Positions 8,971 through 17,255 of a stretch of DNA of 47,402 nt are shown in pieces. A program made the position numbers and the translations under genes. The notes beneath the pieces are model-generated. The model made no database searches and was not told the DNA's origin. It saw only the letters and a list, made by a program, of their open reading frames with translations. This DNA is from Steroidobacteraceae bacterium (GTDB lineage Bacteria > Pseudomonadota > Gammaproteobacteria > Steroidobacterales > Steroidobacteraceae): assembly GCA_029266835.1 (NCBI GenBank), contig JAQSWD010000028.1, positions 1-47,402 of the forward strand, written 5' to 3'. The stretch's first letter is position 1; each line of letters opens with the position of its first letter.

Positions 8971-10326
8971 TTAGCGAGCCGGACCGTGCTTGCTGATGAG
9001 CATGGCCAATTCCAGCGCCTGCTCGTAGTTCAATCGCGGATCCACCGTCGACTTGTACGCGCGCGCCAGATCGGCATCCGTCAGGCCGCGCGCACCACCC
9101 GTGCACTCGGTGACGTTCTCGCCCGTGAGCTCGATGTGCACGCCGCCCAGGAACGAGCCATTCGCCTCGTGAACCTGGAACGACGCTTCCACTTCGCGAA
9201 GGATGTTCTCGAAGCGGCGCGTCTTGAGGCCGCCCGAGCTGGTCTCGGTGTTGCCGTGCATGGGGTCGCAGACCCACAACACCTGCTGCCCGGTCTCGCG
9301 GACGGCCTTGATCATTTTCGGCAGGCCCTTCTCCACATCCTTCGCGCCGAAGCGATGGATGATGGTAAGGCGGCCCGGCGTATTGTTCGGGTTCAGCGTG
9401 GTGACCAGCCCCTGCAGCCATTCTTCGGTCATGGCCGGGCCGATCTTCACACCCATGGGGTTGGCGACACCGCGGTAGAACTCCACGTGCGCGCCCTCGA
9501 GCTGCGCCGTGCGCATGCCGATCCAGGGCATGTGCGTGCCCAGGCTGTACCAGCGCTTCTGGCGCTCGATGAAACGCGTCTGCGCCTGCTCGTACTGCAG
9601 CACCAGGCCTTCGTGCGCGGCGAAGAAATCCACGGCCGTCACTTCATGCGGCGCACGGCCACCGCTGACTCTTTCGAAGAAGTCGAGCGAGTCGGCGATG
9701 GAGTCGACGATCTTGCGGTACTCGGCCTTGGCGGGTGAGTGATCCATGAAACCGAGATCCCAGTACTGCGGGTGGTGCAGGTCGGCGAAACCGCCGTCGC
9801 ACAACGCGCGCACGAAATTCAGCGTCAGCGCCGCGCGCTCATAGCCACGCAGCAGCAACGTCGGGTCAGGTTCGCGCGCTTCGGCGGTGAATTCGGAACG
9901 ATTCACGAGATCGCCGCGGAAGGCCGGCAGCGTCACGCCGTTGCGCGTCTCGGTGTCCGCCGAACGCGGCTTGGCGTACTGGCCCGCCATGCGGCCGACG
10001 CGGATCACCGGCTTCTTGAGCCCGTGCAGCATCACAAGGCTCATCTGCAACAGGATCTTGAGCTTCTTGGCGATCTTGTCGGACTCGCACTCTTCGAAGG
10101 TCTCGGCGCAGTCGCCGCCCATGAGCAGGAACTTCTTGCCCTGTTGCGCATCGGCGAGCCGCTCGCGCAGCTGCTCGATCTCCCAGGAGACCACCAGCGG
10201 CGGAAGTTTCGCGAGCGCGGCGACGTTGCTCTCGAGTTTGGAAAGGTCCGTGTAACGCGGCTGCTGTTGCGCGGGGCGTGAGGTCCAGCTTGCTGGATGC
10301 CAGGAGGTCAGGTCGGGGGTACGCAT
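8971..10326 (-). CDS. 3-deoxy-7-phosphoheptulonate synthase, class II (DAHP synthase)
   Basis: A 451-residue plant-type (AroA-II) DAHP synthase, the first step of the shikimate pathway, condensing phosphoenolpyruvate and erythrose 4-phosphate. Conserved segments are LLMGGDCAETF with the metal-ligand Cys73, RVGRMAGQYAKPR, KIGPAMT and CDPMHGNT. This class is not homologous in close sequence to E. coli AroF/G/H. The gene begins a leftward run aroG-icd-udg-uvrC-pgsA-LOG with short gaps. A TAGAAT element at 10344-10339 lies 12 nt before the ATG, suggesting a very short leader. Confidence 0.97.
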   Translation of the reverse strand: MRTPDLTSWHPASWTSRPAQQQPRYTDLSKLESNVAALAKLPPLVVSWEIEQLRERLADAQQGKKFLLMGGDCAETFEECESDKIAKKLKILLQMSLVMLHGLKKPVIRVGRMAGQYAKPRSADTETRNGVTLPAFRGDLVNRSEFTAEAREPDPTLLLRGYERAALTLNFVRALCDGGFADLHHPQYWDLGFMDHSPAKAEYRKIVDSIADSLDFFERVSGGRAPHEVTAVDFFAAHEGLVLQYEQAQTRFIERQKRWYSLGTHMPWIGMRTAQLEGAHVEFYRGVANPMGVKIGPAMTEEWLQGLVTTLNPNNTPGRLTIIHRFGAKDVEKGLPKMIKAVRETGQQVLWVCDPMHGNTETSSGGLKTRRFENILREVEASFQVHEANGSFLGGVHIELTGENVTECTGGARGLTDADLARAYKSTVDPRLNYEQALELAMLISKHGPAR

Positions 10327-10338
10327 AGGTTGCGAACT

Positions 10339-10344
10339 ATTCTA
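10339..10344 (-). promoter_or_regulatory. Possible -10 element for the aroG-icd run
   Basis: TAGAAT on the minus strand in the 60-nt gap between divergent aroG and the saccharopine dehydrogenase gene. The predicted transcription start would be only a few bases from the aroG ATG. No convincing -35 hexamer stands at 16-18 nt. Confidence 0.35.
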
Positions 10345-10386
10345 ATTCAGAGGCTTACGGCACACTACCCGCCAACGAGGTATTCC

Positions 10387-11583
10387 ATGCATAAAGTTCT
10401 CATCCTGGGCGCCGGAAAGATCGGCGCCCTCATCAGCGGCCTGTTGGCCGAATCCGGCGACTATGACGTCACACTGGCCGACGTGGACGCGGCGGCCGCC
10501 GAGGCGGTGGTCAAGGCTCACGGCACCGCGAATCTGCGCGCCGTGGCGCTGGATGCAGGCGATTCGAGAGCACTGGAAGCTCATTTCCGGGCCCACAAGC
10601 CCCATGCGGTGATCTCCAGCCTGCCGTATTACTGCAATCCCGGCGTGGCCAAGGCGGCCCGCAAGGGAAACGCGCACTACTTCGACCTGACCGAAGACGT
10701 GGAAGTGACGCGGTCGGTGCGGCGCATCGCACGAGGTGCATCCAGGGCCTTCGTGCCCCAATGTGGGCTGGCGCCGGGGTTCATCAGCATCGCGGCCAAC
10801 GAGCTCACCAAGCACTTCGACGAACTGCGTTCGATCAAATTGCGCGTCGGCGCCCTGCCCCAGCACCCTAACAACGTACTCAAGTACTCGCTGACCTGGT
10901 CCACGGAAGGGCTGATCAACGAGTACGGCAACCCCTGCCAGTCCGTGGTGGACGGCAAGATCGTCGACGCCGCGCCGCTCGAAGGTCTCGAGGAGATCGA
11001 GATCGACGGCACGCTGTACGAGGCGTTCAACACCTCGGGCGGCCTGGGTTCGCTGGCCGAGAGTTACGGCAAGGAATGCGAGCAGATCAATTACAAGACC
11101 ATGCGATACCCGGGGCACTGCGCCCAGATGCGCCTGCTCATGAACGATCTCAAGCTCAATTCCGACCGCGCCACGCTCAAGCGCGTGCTCGAACACGCCG
11201 TTCCGCAGACGCTGCAGGACGTGGTCATCGTGTATGCGGCGGTGGCCGGGAAGCAGGACGGCGAGCTGCGCGAAGAGAACTACGTCAACAAGATCTATCC
11301 GCAGGTGATCGCGGGCAGGTTGTGGTCGGCCATCCAGGTGACCACGGCCGCGGGCATTACCGCCGTCGTCGACCTGGTGCTGTCGAACCCGCGCAAGTTC
11401 TCCGGCTTCGTCGCACAGGAACAGTTCGCGCTGCCCGACATCCTCGCCAATCGCTTTGGCCAGTACTACGCGCCGGGCGGCACCAAGGACGTGTCGTCCA
11501 CCGTGGTCGTCAGCGGCCAGGCCGGGCATCAGCGCAGGAAGGCGCCGAGCTCGAAAAAGCAGGTCGCGAGGAAGAAGAAATGA
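10387..11583 (+). CDS. Saccharopine dehydrogenase / lysine 6-dehydrogenase family protein
   Basis: A 398-residue NAD(P)-dependent enzyme of the COG1748 family. The N-terminal Rossmann motif [17 protein letters not shown] is at residues 4-20, followed by [17 protein letters not shown]. The Sacchrp_dh_C domain includes [15 protein letters not shown] and [14 protein letters not shown]. It probably releases alpha-aminoadipate semialdehyde from saccharopine or directly from lysine. The next gene, which overlaps by ATGA, oxidises that product, so the pair reads as lysine degradation. The ATG at 10387 gives the Rossmann fold at the normal place; an upstream in-frame start would add unrelated residues. 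The C-terminus carries an unusual Lys/Arg-rich tail (about the last 20 residues). Saccharopine dehydrogenase versus lysine 6-dehydrogenase cannot be decided from sequence alone. Confidence 0.88.
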   Translation: MHKVLILGAGKIGALISGLLAESGDYDVTLADVDAAAAEAVVKAHGTANLRAVALDAGDSRALEAHFRAHKPHAVISSLPYYCNPGVAKAARKGNAHYFDLTEDVEVTRSVRRIARGASRAFVPQCGLAPGFISIAANELTKHFDELRSIKLRVGALPQHPNNVLKYSLTWSTEGLINEYGNPCQSVVDGKIVDAAPLEGLEEIEIDGTLYEAFNTSGGLGSLAESYGKECEQINYKTMRYPGHCAQMRLLMNDLKLNSDRATLKRVLEHAVPQTLQDVVIVYAAVAGKQDGELREENYVNKIYPQVIAGRLWSAIQVTTAAGITAVVDLVLSNPRKFSGFVAQEQFALPDILANRFGQYYAPGGTKDVSSTVVVSGQAGHQRRKAPSSKKQVARKKK

Positions 11584-13139
11584 GCGCCGCGGCGGTCAAG
11601 GTGGACGTCACCGGCATTCTCAAGCGACTCGGCATCGACTCGATCAACGCCGGCGCCTGGTCGGGCAGCCTGGGATGGTCCAAGGACATCGCGGGCAGCA
11701 AGATCGCTTCGGTGAATCCGGCCACGGGTGAAGTGCTGGCCGAAGTCCGTGGCGCCACGGTCACAGACTACGAAGCCGTCATGCGCAGCTCGGTGGACGC
11801 CGCCACCGCGTGGCGCAAGGTGCCAGCTCCGCGCCGCGGCGACGCCATCCGCCTGCTGGGCGATGCCCTGCGCGCGGCCAAGGACGATCTCGGCGCGCTG
11901 GTCACGCTGGAGAACGGCAAGATCAAGGCCGAGGGCCTGGGCGAAGTGCAGGAGATGATCGACATCGCCGATTTCGCCGTCGGCCAGTCGCGCATGCTCT
12001 ACGGCAATACCATGCACTCGGAGCGGCCGCAGCACCGCATGTACGAGCAGTGGCATCCGCTGGGCGTCGTCGGCATCATCTCCGCGTTCAATTTTCCGGT
12101 GGCGGTCTGGGCCTGGAATTCCTTCCTCGGCGCCATCTGCGGCAACGTGTCCGTGTGGAAGCCTTCGCCGAAGACGCCGCTGACGGCCATCGCCGTCCAG
12201 CACATCTGCAACAAGGTGATGAGCGAGAACCAACTCCCGCCCATCTTCCAGCTGTTCATAGATGGCGGCACCGAGCTGGCCACCCGTTTCGTGGAAGACA
12301 AGCGCGTGGCGCTGGTGTCGTTCACCGGCTCCACTGCCGTCGGCCGCAGCGTCGCCGAACGCGTCGCGCGACGCCTGGGCAAGGTGTTGCTCGAGCTCGG
12401 TGGCAACAACGCCATCATCGTCGATGAATCCGCGGATCTGAAACTCGCGGTACCTTCCATCGTGTTCGGCGCAGTCGGCACCGCCGGCCAGCGCTGCACC
12501 ACCACGCGGCGCGTGCTGGTTCACAAGAACCGCATCGACGAGCTGGAGAAGAAGCTCGTGCATGCCTACGCGCAGGTGCGCATCGGCAACCCCATCGATC
12601 CCGCGACACTCATGGGTCCGCTGATCGACAAGACCGCAGTGGAGCGCTATTCGCAGGCCATCGCCCAGGCCAAGGCCGCCGGCGGCAAGGTCGTCACGGG
12701 CGACAAGGTGCTCGAGGGCAAGGGCAATTTCGTCGCGCCCACCATCATCAAGGCGAGCAATGACTGGCCCATCGTGCAGCACGAAACGTTCGCGCCGGTG
12801 ATGTACCTGATTCCCTTCGACTCGCTCGAAGACGCCATCGCCATGCAGAACGCATCCGCGCATGGACTCTCGTCGGCCATCTTCACCGACCGCCTGCAAC
12901 ACGCCGAAGCTTTCCTCTCGGCGTCGGGCAGCGACTGCGGCATCGCGAACGTGAACATCGGTACCTCGGGCGCCGAGATCGGTGGCGCGTTCGGCGGCGA
13001 GAAGGACACCGGCGGCGGGCGCGAGTCGGGCTCCGATTCGTGGAAGGCCTACATGCGCCGCCAGACCAACACCATCAACTGGAGCCGCGAGTTGCCGCTG
13101 GCCCAGGGCATCACATTCGAAATCAAGGAAGGCCCGTAA
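11580..13139 (+). CDS. Alpha-aminoadipate semialdehyde dehydrogenase, ALDH7 (antiquitin) type
   Basis: A 519-residue aldehyde dehydrogenase. The catalytic cysteine is Cys306 in GQRCTTTRR, and the general base lies in [18 protein letters not shown] is the coenzyme-binding segment. The C-terminal [19 protein letters not shown] stretch is characteristic of ALDH7/PiperideinE-6-carboxylate dehydrogenases (AmaB/Pcd). It oxidises alpha-aminoadipate semialdehyde (or its cyclic form) to alpha-aminoadipate. The ATG overlaps the stop of the preceding saccharopine/lysine dehydrogenase gene by 4 nt, implying coupled expression. The long upstream extension of this frame overlaps the dehydrogenase gene and is not real. 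Confidence 0.93.
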   Translation: MSAAAVKVDVTGILKRLGIDSINAGAWSGSLGWSKDIAGSKIASVNPATGEVLAEVRGATVTDYEAVMRSSVDAATAWRKVPAPRRGDAIRLLGDALRAAKDDLGALVTLENGKIKAEGLGEVQEMIDIADFAVGQSRMLYGNTMHSERPQHRMYEQWHPLGVVGIISAFNFPVAVWAWNSFLGAICGNVSVWKPSPKTPLTAIAVQHICNKVMSENQLPPIFQLFIDGGTELATRFVEDKRVALVSFTGSTAVGRSVAERVARRLGKVLLELGGNNAIIVDESADLKLAVPSIVFGAVGTAGQRCTTTRRVLVHKNRIDELEKKLVHAYAQVRIGNPIDPATLMGPLIDKTAVERYSQAIAQAKAAGGKVVTGDKVLEGKGNFVAPTIIKASNDWPIVQHETFAPVMYLIPFDSLEDAIAMQNASAHGLSSAIFTDRLQHAEAFLSASGSDCGIANVNIGTSGAEIGGAFGGEKDTGGGRESGSDSWKAYMRRQTNTINWSRELPLAQGITFEIKEGP

Positions 13140-13169
13140 CGCCCGGGCCGCGGCAGAGTCGGGTGATGC

Positions 13170-14543
13170 TCAGCGTGACAGCGGTGAGCGGCCCGGTAGT
13201 TTGAGCGTGAAGCGCGCGCCACCGAAGGCAGAGCCGTCGATGGTCATGCTGCCGCCATACAGCTCGACGGTCTCGTTCACCATCGGCAAGCCGATGCCGT
13301 GACCGGGCGTCGCCTCGTCGGCGCGGCCGCCCCGGCGCAGGACCTTGGCGCGGTCAGCTTCGGCGATGCCGGGGCCGTCGTCGTCGATCACGATGGTCAG
13401 CGCCGAACGGGTATCCGCGGCGGGATCGACGCGTACTTCAACGCGCAAGCGTGAACGCGCCCACTTGCAGGCATTGTCGAGCAGGTTGCCCAGCAGTTCG
13501 GTGAGATCGGCGCGGTCGCCGATGAATTGCGCTTCCGGCGCGACCACCGTTTCGAACAGCAGATCCTTGTTGCCGTACACCTTGAGCAATGCCACGCGCA
13601 GCTCGGTGATGATGGGCGCAACGTCGACCGGCGCCTGGCCCAGCAAAACTCCGCCGCTGGTGGCTGCCCGCTTCATCTGGTGTTCGATGATGTCCGTCAT
13701 GCGGTCGATTTCCGCATCCAGCGTGGCTTTCGTTCCCGCCTCCACCTGGCCCATCGACTGGCGCATCACGGCCAGCGGGGTCTTCAGGCTGTGGGCGAGA
13801 TTGCCCAGGGTGTCGCGATATCGCTTGATGCGGTTGCGCTCGCCGTCCAGCAAGGCGTTCAGGTTGCTGGTGACTGCGGCGAGTTCACGCGGCCATTTTT
13901 CTCCCAACTGATCGCGCTCACCCGCCTCCACCTGCTTGATCTCGCGTTCCAGGCGCCGCACGGGTTTCAGCAGCCAGCGAAGCAGTAGTGCGAGCGTCGC
14001 CACCAGCAGCGCCGCCAGGCTCACGAACCACCCCACCATCTGCTGGCGGAAACTCGCCAACTGCTTCTCGTACGTGCGCAGGTCCGACGCAATGCTGAAA
14101 GTGAAACTGGCCGGCTGGCCGTGCAGATCCCAGACGATTCCGCGGCTGGCGACCGCCAGGCGGATGTGTTTGCCGACGATTTCCGTCTGTATGAAACGCC
14201 GTTCGCCATCCGCGACCGGTGGACCGAACTGCACGTCGCTGCCGGTGGTCGACTGCGATCGCCAGATGCTCTCCCCGCTGGCCGAACGAATCTCGGCGTA
14301 CAGGCCCGAGCCCGGAATGTCGAAACGCGTTTCCAGGACGGCGGTGGGAGTGACGGATTCCGGGCCATCCGGATCGGCCGCCGCGATCAGCGCCACCATC
14401 TGCGCATCGAGCAGGTCCCGCAGGTTCCGCTCGGACACTTCGCGGAACAGATAGTCGAGCAACGTGACCGTGAGCCCGAAGAACACCACCAGCACGACGA
14501 ACACCGACAGCAGGAGCCGGCGGCTGAGCGAGGGATGCTTCAA
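13170..14543 (-). CDS. phoQ: Sensor histidine kinase, PhoQ-like
   Basis: A 457-residue inner-membrane kinase. Membrane helix 1 covers about residues 9-31, then a periplasmic sensing domain of about 135 residues, helix 2 (about 168-188) and a HAMP-like linker. The H-box NLAHSLKTPLA has phospho-acceptor His251. The ATPase domain shows N box NLLDNACKWA, G1 DDDGPGI and G2 GHGIGLPMV. It most resembles the PhoQ group of Xanthomonadaceae and pseudomonads and would phosphorylate the response regulator encoded 18 nt upstream. The periplasmic domain is poor in the acidic patch known for E. coli PhoQ, so the signal is uncertain. Last gene of a PepSY-phoP-phoQ unit. Confidence 0.88.
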   Translation of the reverse strand: MKHPSLSRRLLLSVFVVLVVFFGLTVTLLDYLFREVSERNLRDLLDAQMVALIAAADPDGPESVTPTAVLETRFDIPGSGLYAEIRSASGESIWRSQSTTGSDVQFGPPVADGERRFIQTEIVGKHIRLAVASRGIVWDLHGQPASFTFSIASDLRTYEKQLASFRQQMVGWFVSLAALLVATLALLLRWLLKPVRRLEREIKQVEAGERDQLGEKWPRELAAVTSNLNALLDGERNRIKRYRDTLGNLAHSLKTPLAVMRQSMGQVEAGTKATLDAEIDRMTDIIEHQMKRAATSGGVLLGQAPVDVAPIITELRVALLKVYGNKDLLFETVVAPEAQFIGDRADLTELLGNLLDNACKWARSRLRVEVRVDPAADTRSALTIVIDDDGPGIAEADRAKVLRRGGRADEATPGHGIGLPMVNETVELYGGSMTIDGSAFGGARFTLKLPGRSPLSR

Positions 14544-14561
14544 GCGGCTGTGTCCCGCCGT

Positions 14562-15272
14562 CTAACTGCCCGGATTGCTGGCCATCTCACGAGGATCGTT
14601 GCGTGGGACGGCGAAGCGATAGCCCCGTCCACGCAAGGTCTCGATGGGATGCAGGGTCTCGTCCGGGTCGAGCTTGCGGCGCAGTCGGCCGATGAATACC
14701 TCGATGACATTGCTGTCGCGCTCGAAGTCCTGGTCGTACAGACGTTCGGTGAGCTCGGTCTTGGAGATCACGTCGCCGGCACGCAGCATCATGTGCTCGA
14801 GGATGCGGTACTCGAAGGTGGTGAGCTCGATGGACTTGCCCTCGAGCGTGACGGCCTGTGCGCGCGTATCCAGGCGGATGGGCCCGCATTCGAGCACCGG
14901 CGACGCCCAGCCACCGGCCCGGCGCAGCAGCGCCTGCATGCGCGCCAGCACTTCCTCGAAGTGATACGGCTTGGCGACGTAATCGTCGGCGCCGGCCTGC
15001 AGGCCTTCCACCTTGTCCTGCCAGCGATCACGGGCCGTGAGAATGAGGATGGGAAAAGTCTTGCCGGCCTTGCGCAGGGCGCGGATGAGTTCGAGGCCCG
15101 AGAGCTTGGGCAGACCCAGGTCCACCACCGCGATGTCCAGCGGGTATTCCTTGCCGGCGAACAAACCTTCTTCACCATCGGCCGCGATGTCGACCGTGAA
15201 CCCTTGCTTCGACAGTTGCTCGCGCAGCCCTTCGCGCAGCGCGGTTTCATCTTCGACTACCAATGCACGCAT
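14562..15272 (-). CDS. phoP: OmpR-family response regulator, PhoP-like
   Basis: A 236-residue response regulator. The receiver domain has the acidic pair Glu7-Asp8, phospho-acceptor Asp51 in VVDLGLPK, Thr/Lys switch residues in ILTARD and AKPYH, and a C-terminal OmpR/PhoB winged helix (residues about 130-226; LTTFEYRILEHMM, FIGRLRRKLD, RGRGYRF). It pairs with the adjacent kinase. It begins 4 nt after the PepSY gene, suggesting one transcript in which the PepSY product may feed back on the kinase. Confidence 0.92.
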   Translation of the reverse strand: MRALVVEDETALREGLREQLSKQGFTVDIAADGEEGLFAGKEYPLDIAVVDLGLPKLSGLELIRALRKAGKTFPILILTARDRWQDKVEGLQAGADDYVAKPYHFEEVLARMQALLRRAGGWASPVLECGPIRLDTRAQAVTLEGKSIELTTFEYRILEHMMLRAGDVISKTELTERLYDQDFERDSNVIEVFIGRLRRKLDPDETLHPIETLRGRGYRFAVPRNDPREMASNPGS

Positions 15273-15276
15273 GTGG

Positions 15277-15597
15277 TTAACGCATCCTTCCGGTGGCCGC
15301 GTCGATGCGCACGGTGAACACCCGCCCGTCTTCGGACAGCAGTTTCAACACGTACACCTTGCGGCCGTCTTCATCCTGGACATCCGTGCGCACCACGCGG
15401 GCGCGATACTGGCGCTCGGCGCGGCTTACGGCTTCGTCCAGCGAAATCCCGTCGTACATCTCGGCCAGCGCACCGCCCCGCTCCAGCGAACCGGAACCGG
15501 CGCGCTCCACGCCCGACAGGCTGTGCGCCTGCACCAGCGAGGAGAACCCGATCAATGCCAGGGCGGCCGATAGTGTGCTGAGACGCAGCTTCTTCAT
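15277..15597 (-). CDS. Exported PepSY-domain protein
   Basis: A 106-residue protein starting at the ATG at 15597, giving MKKLRLSTLSAALALIGFSS, a clear Sec signal peptide with cleavage near VQA-HS. Reading from an upstream in-frame start would put 15 odd residues before the signal. The mature C-terminal half (ISLDEAVSRAERQYRARVVRTDV through VYVLKLLSEDGRVFTVRIDAATG) is one PepSY domain. This is a periplasmic fold seen in peptidase propeptides and in accessory proteins of two-component systems. Its place at the head of the PhoPQ-like unit suggests a sensor-accessory role. The function is inferred from context only. Confidence 0.85.
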   Translation of the reverse strand: MKKLRLSTLSAALALIGFSSLVQAHSLSGVERAGSGSLERGGALAEMYDGISLDEAVSRAERQYRARVVRTDVQDEDGRKVYVLKLLSEDGRVFTVRIDAATGRMR

Positions 15598-15648
15598 GAC
15601 GGGCCCTAGTTTAGTCACTTGACCTCGCCAATGGGTCACCAATACGAC

Positions 15649-15685
15649 GTGGGCGGCACTTGTCTAAACGACATCGGCCGCCCAC
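15649..15685. promoter_or_regulatory. Concentric inverted repeat between glycine-zipper gene and PepSY-phoPQ
   Basis: A perfect 9-bp inverted repeat GTGGGCGGC/GCCGCCCAC (15649-15657 and 15677-15685) encloses a second, exactly concentric repeat TGTC/GACA (15661-15664 and 15670-15673) around TAAAC. It could be a two-part hairpin or a dyad operator. No T-run follows on either strand, so an intrinsic terminator is unlikely. The remaining 15598-15727 gap holds no gene. Confidence 0.5.
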
Positions 15686-15727
15686 ATCATCCAGTTCCAC
15701 ACGGGCAAGGCAAACAACCTGGCCTCC

Positions 15728-16342
15728 TTATTCGGCTGGACTGACGTCCACTCGCACGCGGATGCGATCGCCAGGCCTGTAAGGCAGCTCGGTTACCTGG
15801 CGGCGGCCGTTGTACACGTACGTGACCTTGTAGCCGTCGACACGCTCTTCCCAATGCTGGGAGTAGCGGGTGTCGCAACGCTCGACCGTGTATTCGCGCG
15901 GCGGACCCTGGTTGGCCGCATTGCGCTTCTGCGCCTGGCTATGGCCGATACCTGCGCCGATCACTGCGCCGGCCGCGGTCGCCGCGTCACGTCCACGCCC
16001 GCTGCCCACCTGGCTGCCGATCACGCCACCGATCACCGCACCCAGCAGTGCTCCGCCGGCCGAAGAACGCTGGCCGCCGTAACCGCGATCGTCGACGCGG
16101 GTTTCGTCCCAGCACTCGCGCTGCGGCGTCGACACGCGAACTCGCGTGGTGAGAGGCTGCACGTCGACCACCCTGGCGTAGTCGTAGGCGCCGCCGTCGT
16201 AACGCGAGTCATAACGATCGTCGTAACGATCATCGTGACGATCATTGGGACGGTCGTACCGATCCTGGGCAAACGCGCCGGCGCTCGCGAGAGTCATCGC
16301 CGCGGCTACCAGACACACCACCGATTTCTTGCTGATCGACAT
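15728..16342 (-). CDS. Exported glycine-zipper envelope protein
   Basis: A 204-residue secreted protein. A signal peptide (MSISKKSVVCLVAAAMTLASAGAFA) ends near residue 25 and is followed by an Asp/Arg/Tyr-rich low-complexity stretch of repeated (D/S)RYD units. Residues about 95-135 hold a glycine-zipper segment (GGALLGAVIGGVIGSQVGSG and GAVIGAGIG), as in the SlyB/17-kDa surface antigen group. The C-terminal domain contains two Cys (ECWDE, ERCDTRY) and a beta-rich VDGYKVTYVYNGRRQVTELPY part. There is no lipobox, so it is probably periplasmic or outer-membrane associated. A GGAGG ribosome-binding site is at 16347-16351, and an inverted repeat sits directly upstream. The role is unknown. Confidence 0.85.
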   Translation of the reverse strand: MSISKKSVVCLVAAAMTLASAGAFAQDRYDRPNDRHDDRYDDRYDSRYDGGAYDYARVVDVQPLTTRVRVSTPQRECWDETRVDDRGYGGQRSSAGGALLGAVIGGVIGSQVGSGRGRDAATAAGAVIGAGIGHSQAQKRNAANQGPPREYTVERCDTRYSQHWEERVDGYKVTYVYNGRRQVTELPYRPGDRIRVRVDVSPAE

Positions 16343-16357
16343 AAAGCCTCCGAATGT

Positions 16358-16379
16358 CGGTCGGATTGATATCCGACCG
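16358..16379. promoter_or_regulatory. Inverted repeat upstream of the glycine-zipper gene
   Basis: A perfect 9-bp inverted repeat CGGTCGGAT/ATCCGACCG with a 4-nt loop ends 6 nt upstream of the GGAGG ribosome-binding site of the gene starting at 16342. It also lies 58 nt downstream of the mazG stop on the same strand. It could be an operator, a 5' leader hairpin, or a terminator without a T-run. Confidence 0.5.
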
Positions 16380-16436
16380 TGGCGTCAGGCTACGAAGACG
16401 TCGATGAATCCTTACTGAACGCTCGGGAACGGCGTT

Positions 16437-17255
16437 TCAGGCGCCTTTTTCCTGCCGCTTGGCCTGGTTCCAGAGCTCATCCCAGGTTTCGGCAGTGAGC
16501 CTGGCGAGTGCCAGTCCGCGATCGCGGGCCAGTGCTTCCATGGCCCGGAAGCGACGTTCGAACTTGGCGTTGGCGAGGCGCAGCGCCTCTTCGGGGTCGA
16601 GGCCCTGGTGACGCGCCCAGTTTGCGGTGGCGAACAGCAGGTCACCCAATTCCTCGGCGCGGCGCTCCCTGTCGCCGGGTGGGATCTCGTCGATCTCCCG
16701 CAACTCCTCATCGATCTTGGCGCGTACACCGGAGGCATCCACCCAATCGAAGCCGACTCGACCCGCGCGTTTGCCCAGCTTGGCGGCGCGCGCCAGCGCA
16801 GGCAGCGCCAGTGGCACATCGGACAGCTCCCCTGCCGACTCACCGCGTGCGGCGCGCTCGCGCGCCTTGTGGTCTTCCCACACCCGGTTCAACTCGCGAG
16901 TGTCGCCCGTGGGCGCATCGCTGAACACATGTGGATGCCGTGCAGTGAGCTTGTCGGAAATCGAATTCGCGACGCTCGCGAAGTCGAACCACTGCCGCTC
17001 ACTGCCCATCTGCGCGTGGAAAACCACCTGGAACAGCAGGTCGCCGAGTTCGCCCTCGAGCACTTTGGGTTGTTTGCCGGAATCGAGTTGCCCGATGGCT
17101 TCGGCTACTTCGTACGCCTCTTCAATGGTGAACGGGGCGATGCTGGCGAAATCCTGCTCGCGGTCCCAGGGGCAGCCGTCCGGCGCGCGCAGGCGCCGCA
17201 TGATCCCGAGCAGCCGGGCCAATGCACGTCCCGCGGCTTCATCGGCATCGTTCAT
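16437..17255 (-). CDS. mazG: MazG, nucleoside triphosphate pyrophosphohydrolase
   Basis: A 272-residue house-cleaning enzyme that hydrolyses NTPs and dNTPs to monophosphates. Two tandem MazG domains are visible. The first (about residues 10-115) has CPWDREQ, EEAYEVAEAI and EGELGDLLFQVVFHA, whose E-x-x-E and E-x-x-D acids bind magnesium. The second (about 150-270) has KIDEELREI, AEELGDLLFATANWAR and NAKFERRF. Length matches E. coli MazG (263). The ATG at 17255 overlaps the nudL stop as ATGA and puts the first domain at the normal place. It follows fumC and nudL in one transcript. Confidence 0.95.
   Translation of the reverse strand: MNDADEAAGRALARLLGIMRRLRAPDGCPWDREQDFASIAPFTIEEAYEVAEAIGQLDSGKQPKVLEGELGDLLFQVVFHAQMGSERQWFDFASVANSISDKLTARHPHVFSDAPTGDTRELNRVWEDHKARERAARGESAGELSDVPLALPALARAAKLGKRAGRVGFDWVDASGVRAKIDEELREIDEIPPGDRERRAEELGDLLFATANWARHQGLDPEEALRLANAKFERRFRAMEALARDRGLALARLTAETWDELWNQAKRQEKGA

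Noticed and set aside
13140-13169. GCCCGGGC palindrome between ALDH and phoQ as a terminator
   Set aside because: The stem is self-complementary without a loop or T-run, and such GC palindromes are expected by chance here.
16190-16262. Short spaced repeats resembling a CRISPR or satellite array
   Set aside because: They are roughly 12-bp coding repeats for (D/S)RYD-type residues in the glycine-zipper protein; no unique spacers and no cas genes.
16415-16440. Hairpin CTGAACGC/GCGTTTCAG at the mazG end as a terminator
   Set aside because: The pairing needs a bulge, overlaps the mazG stop, and lacks a T-run.
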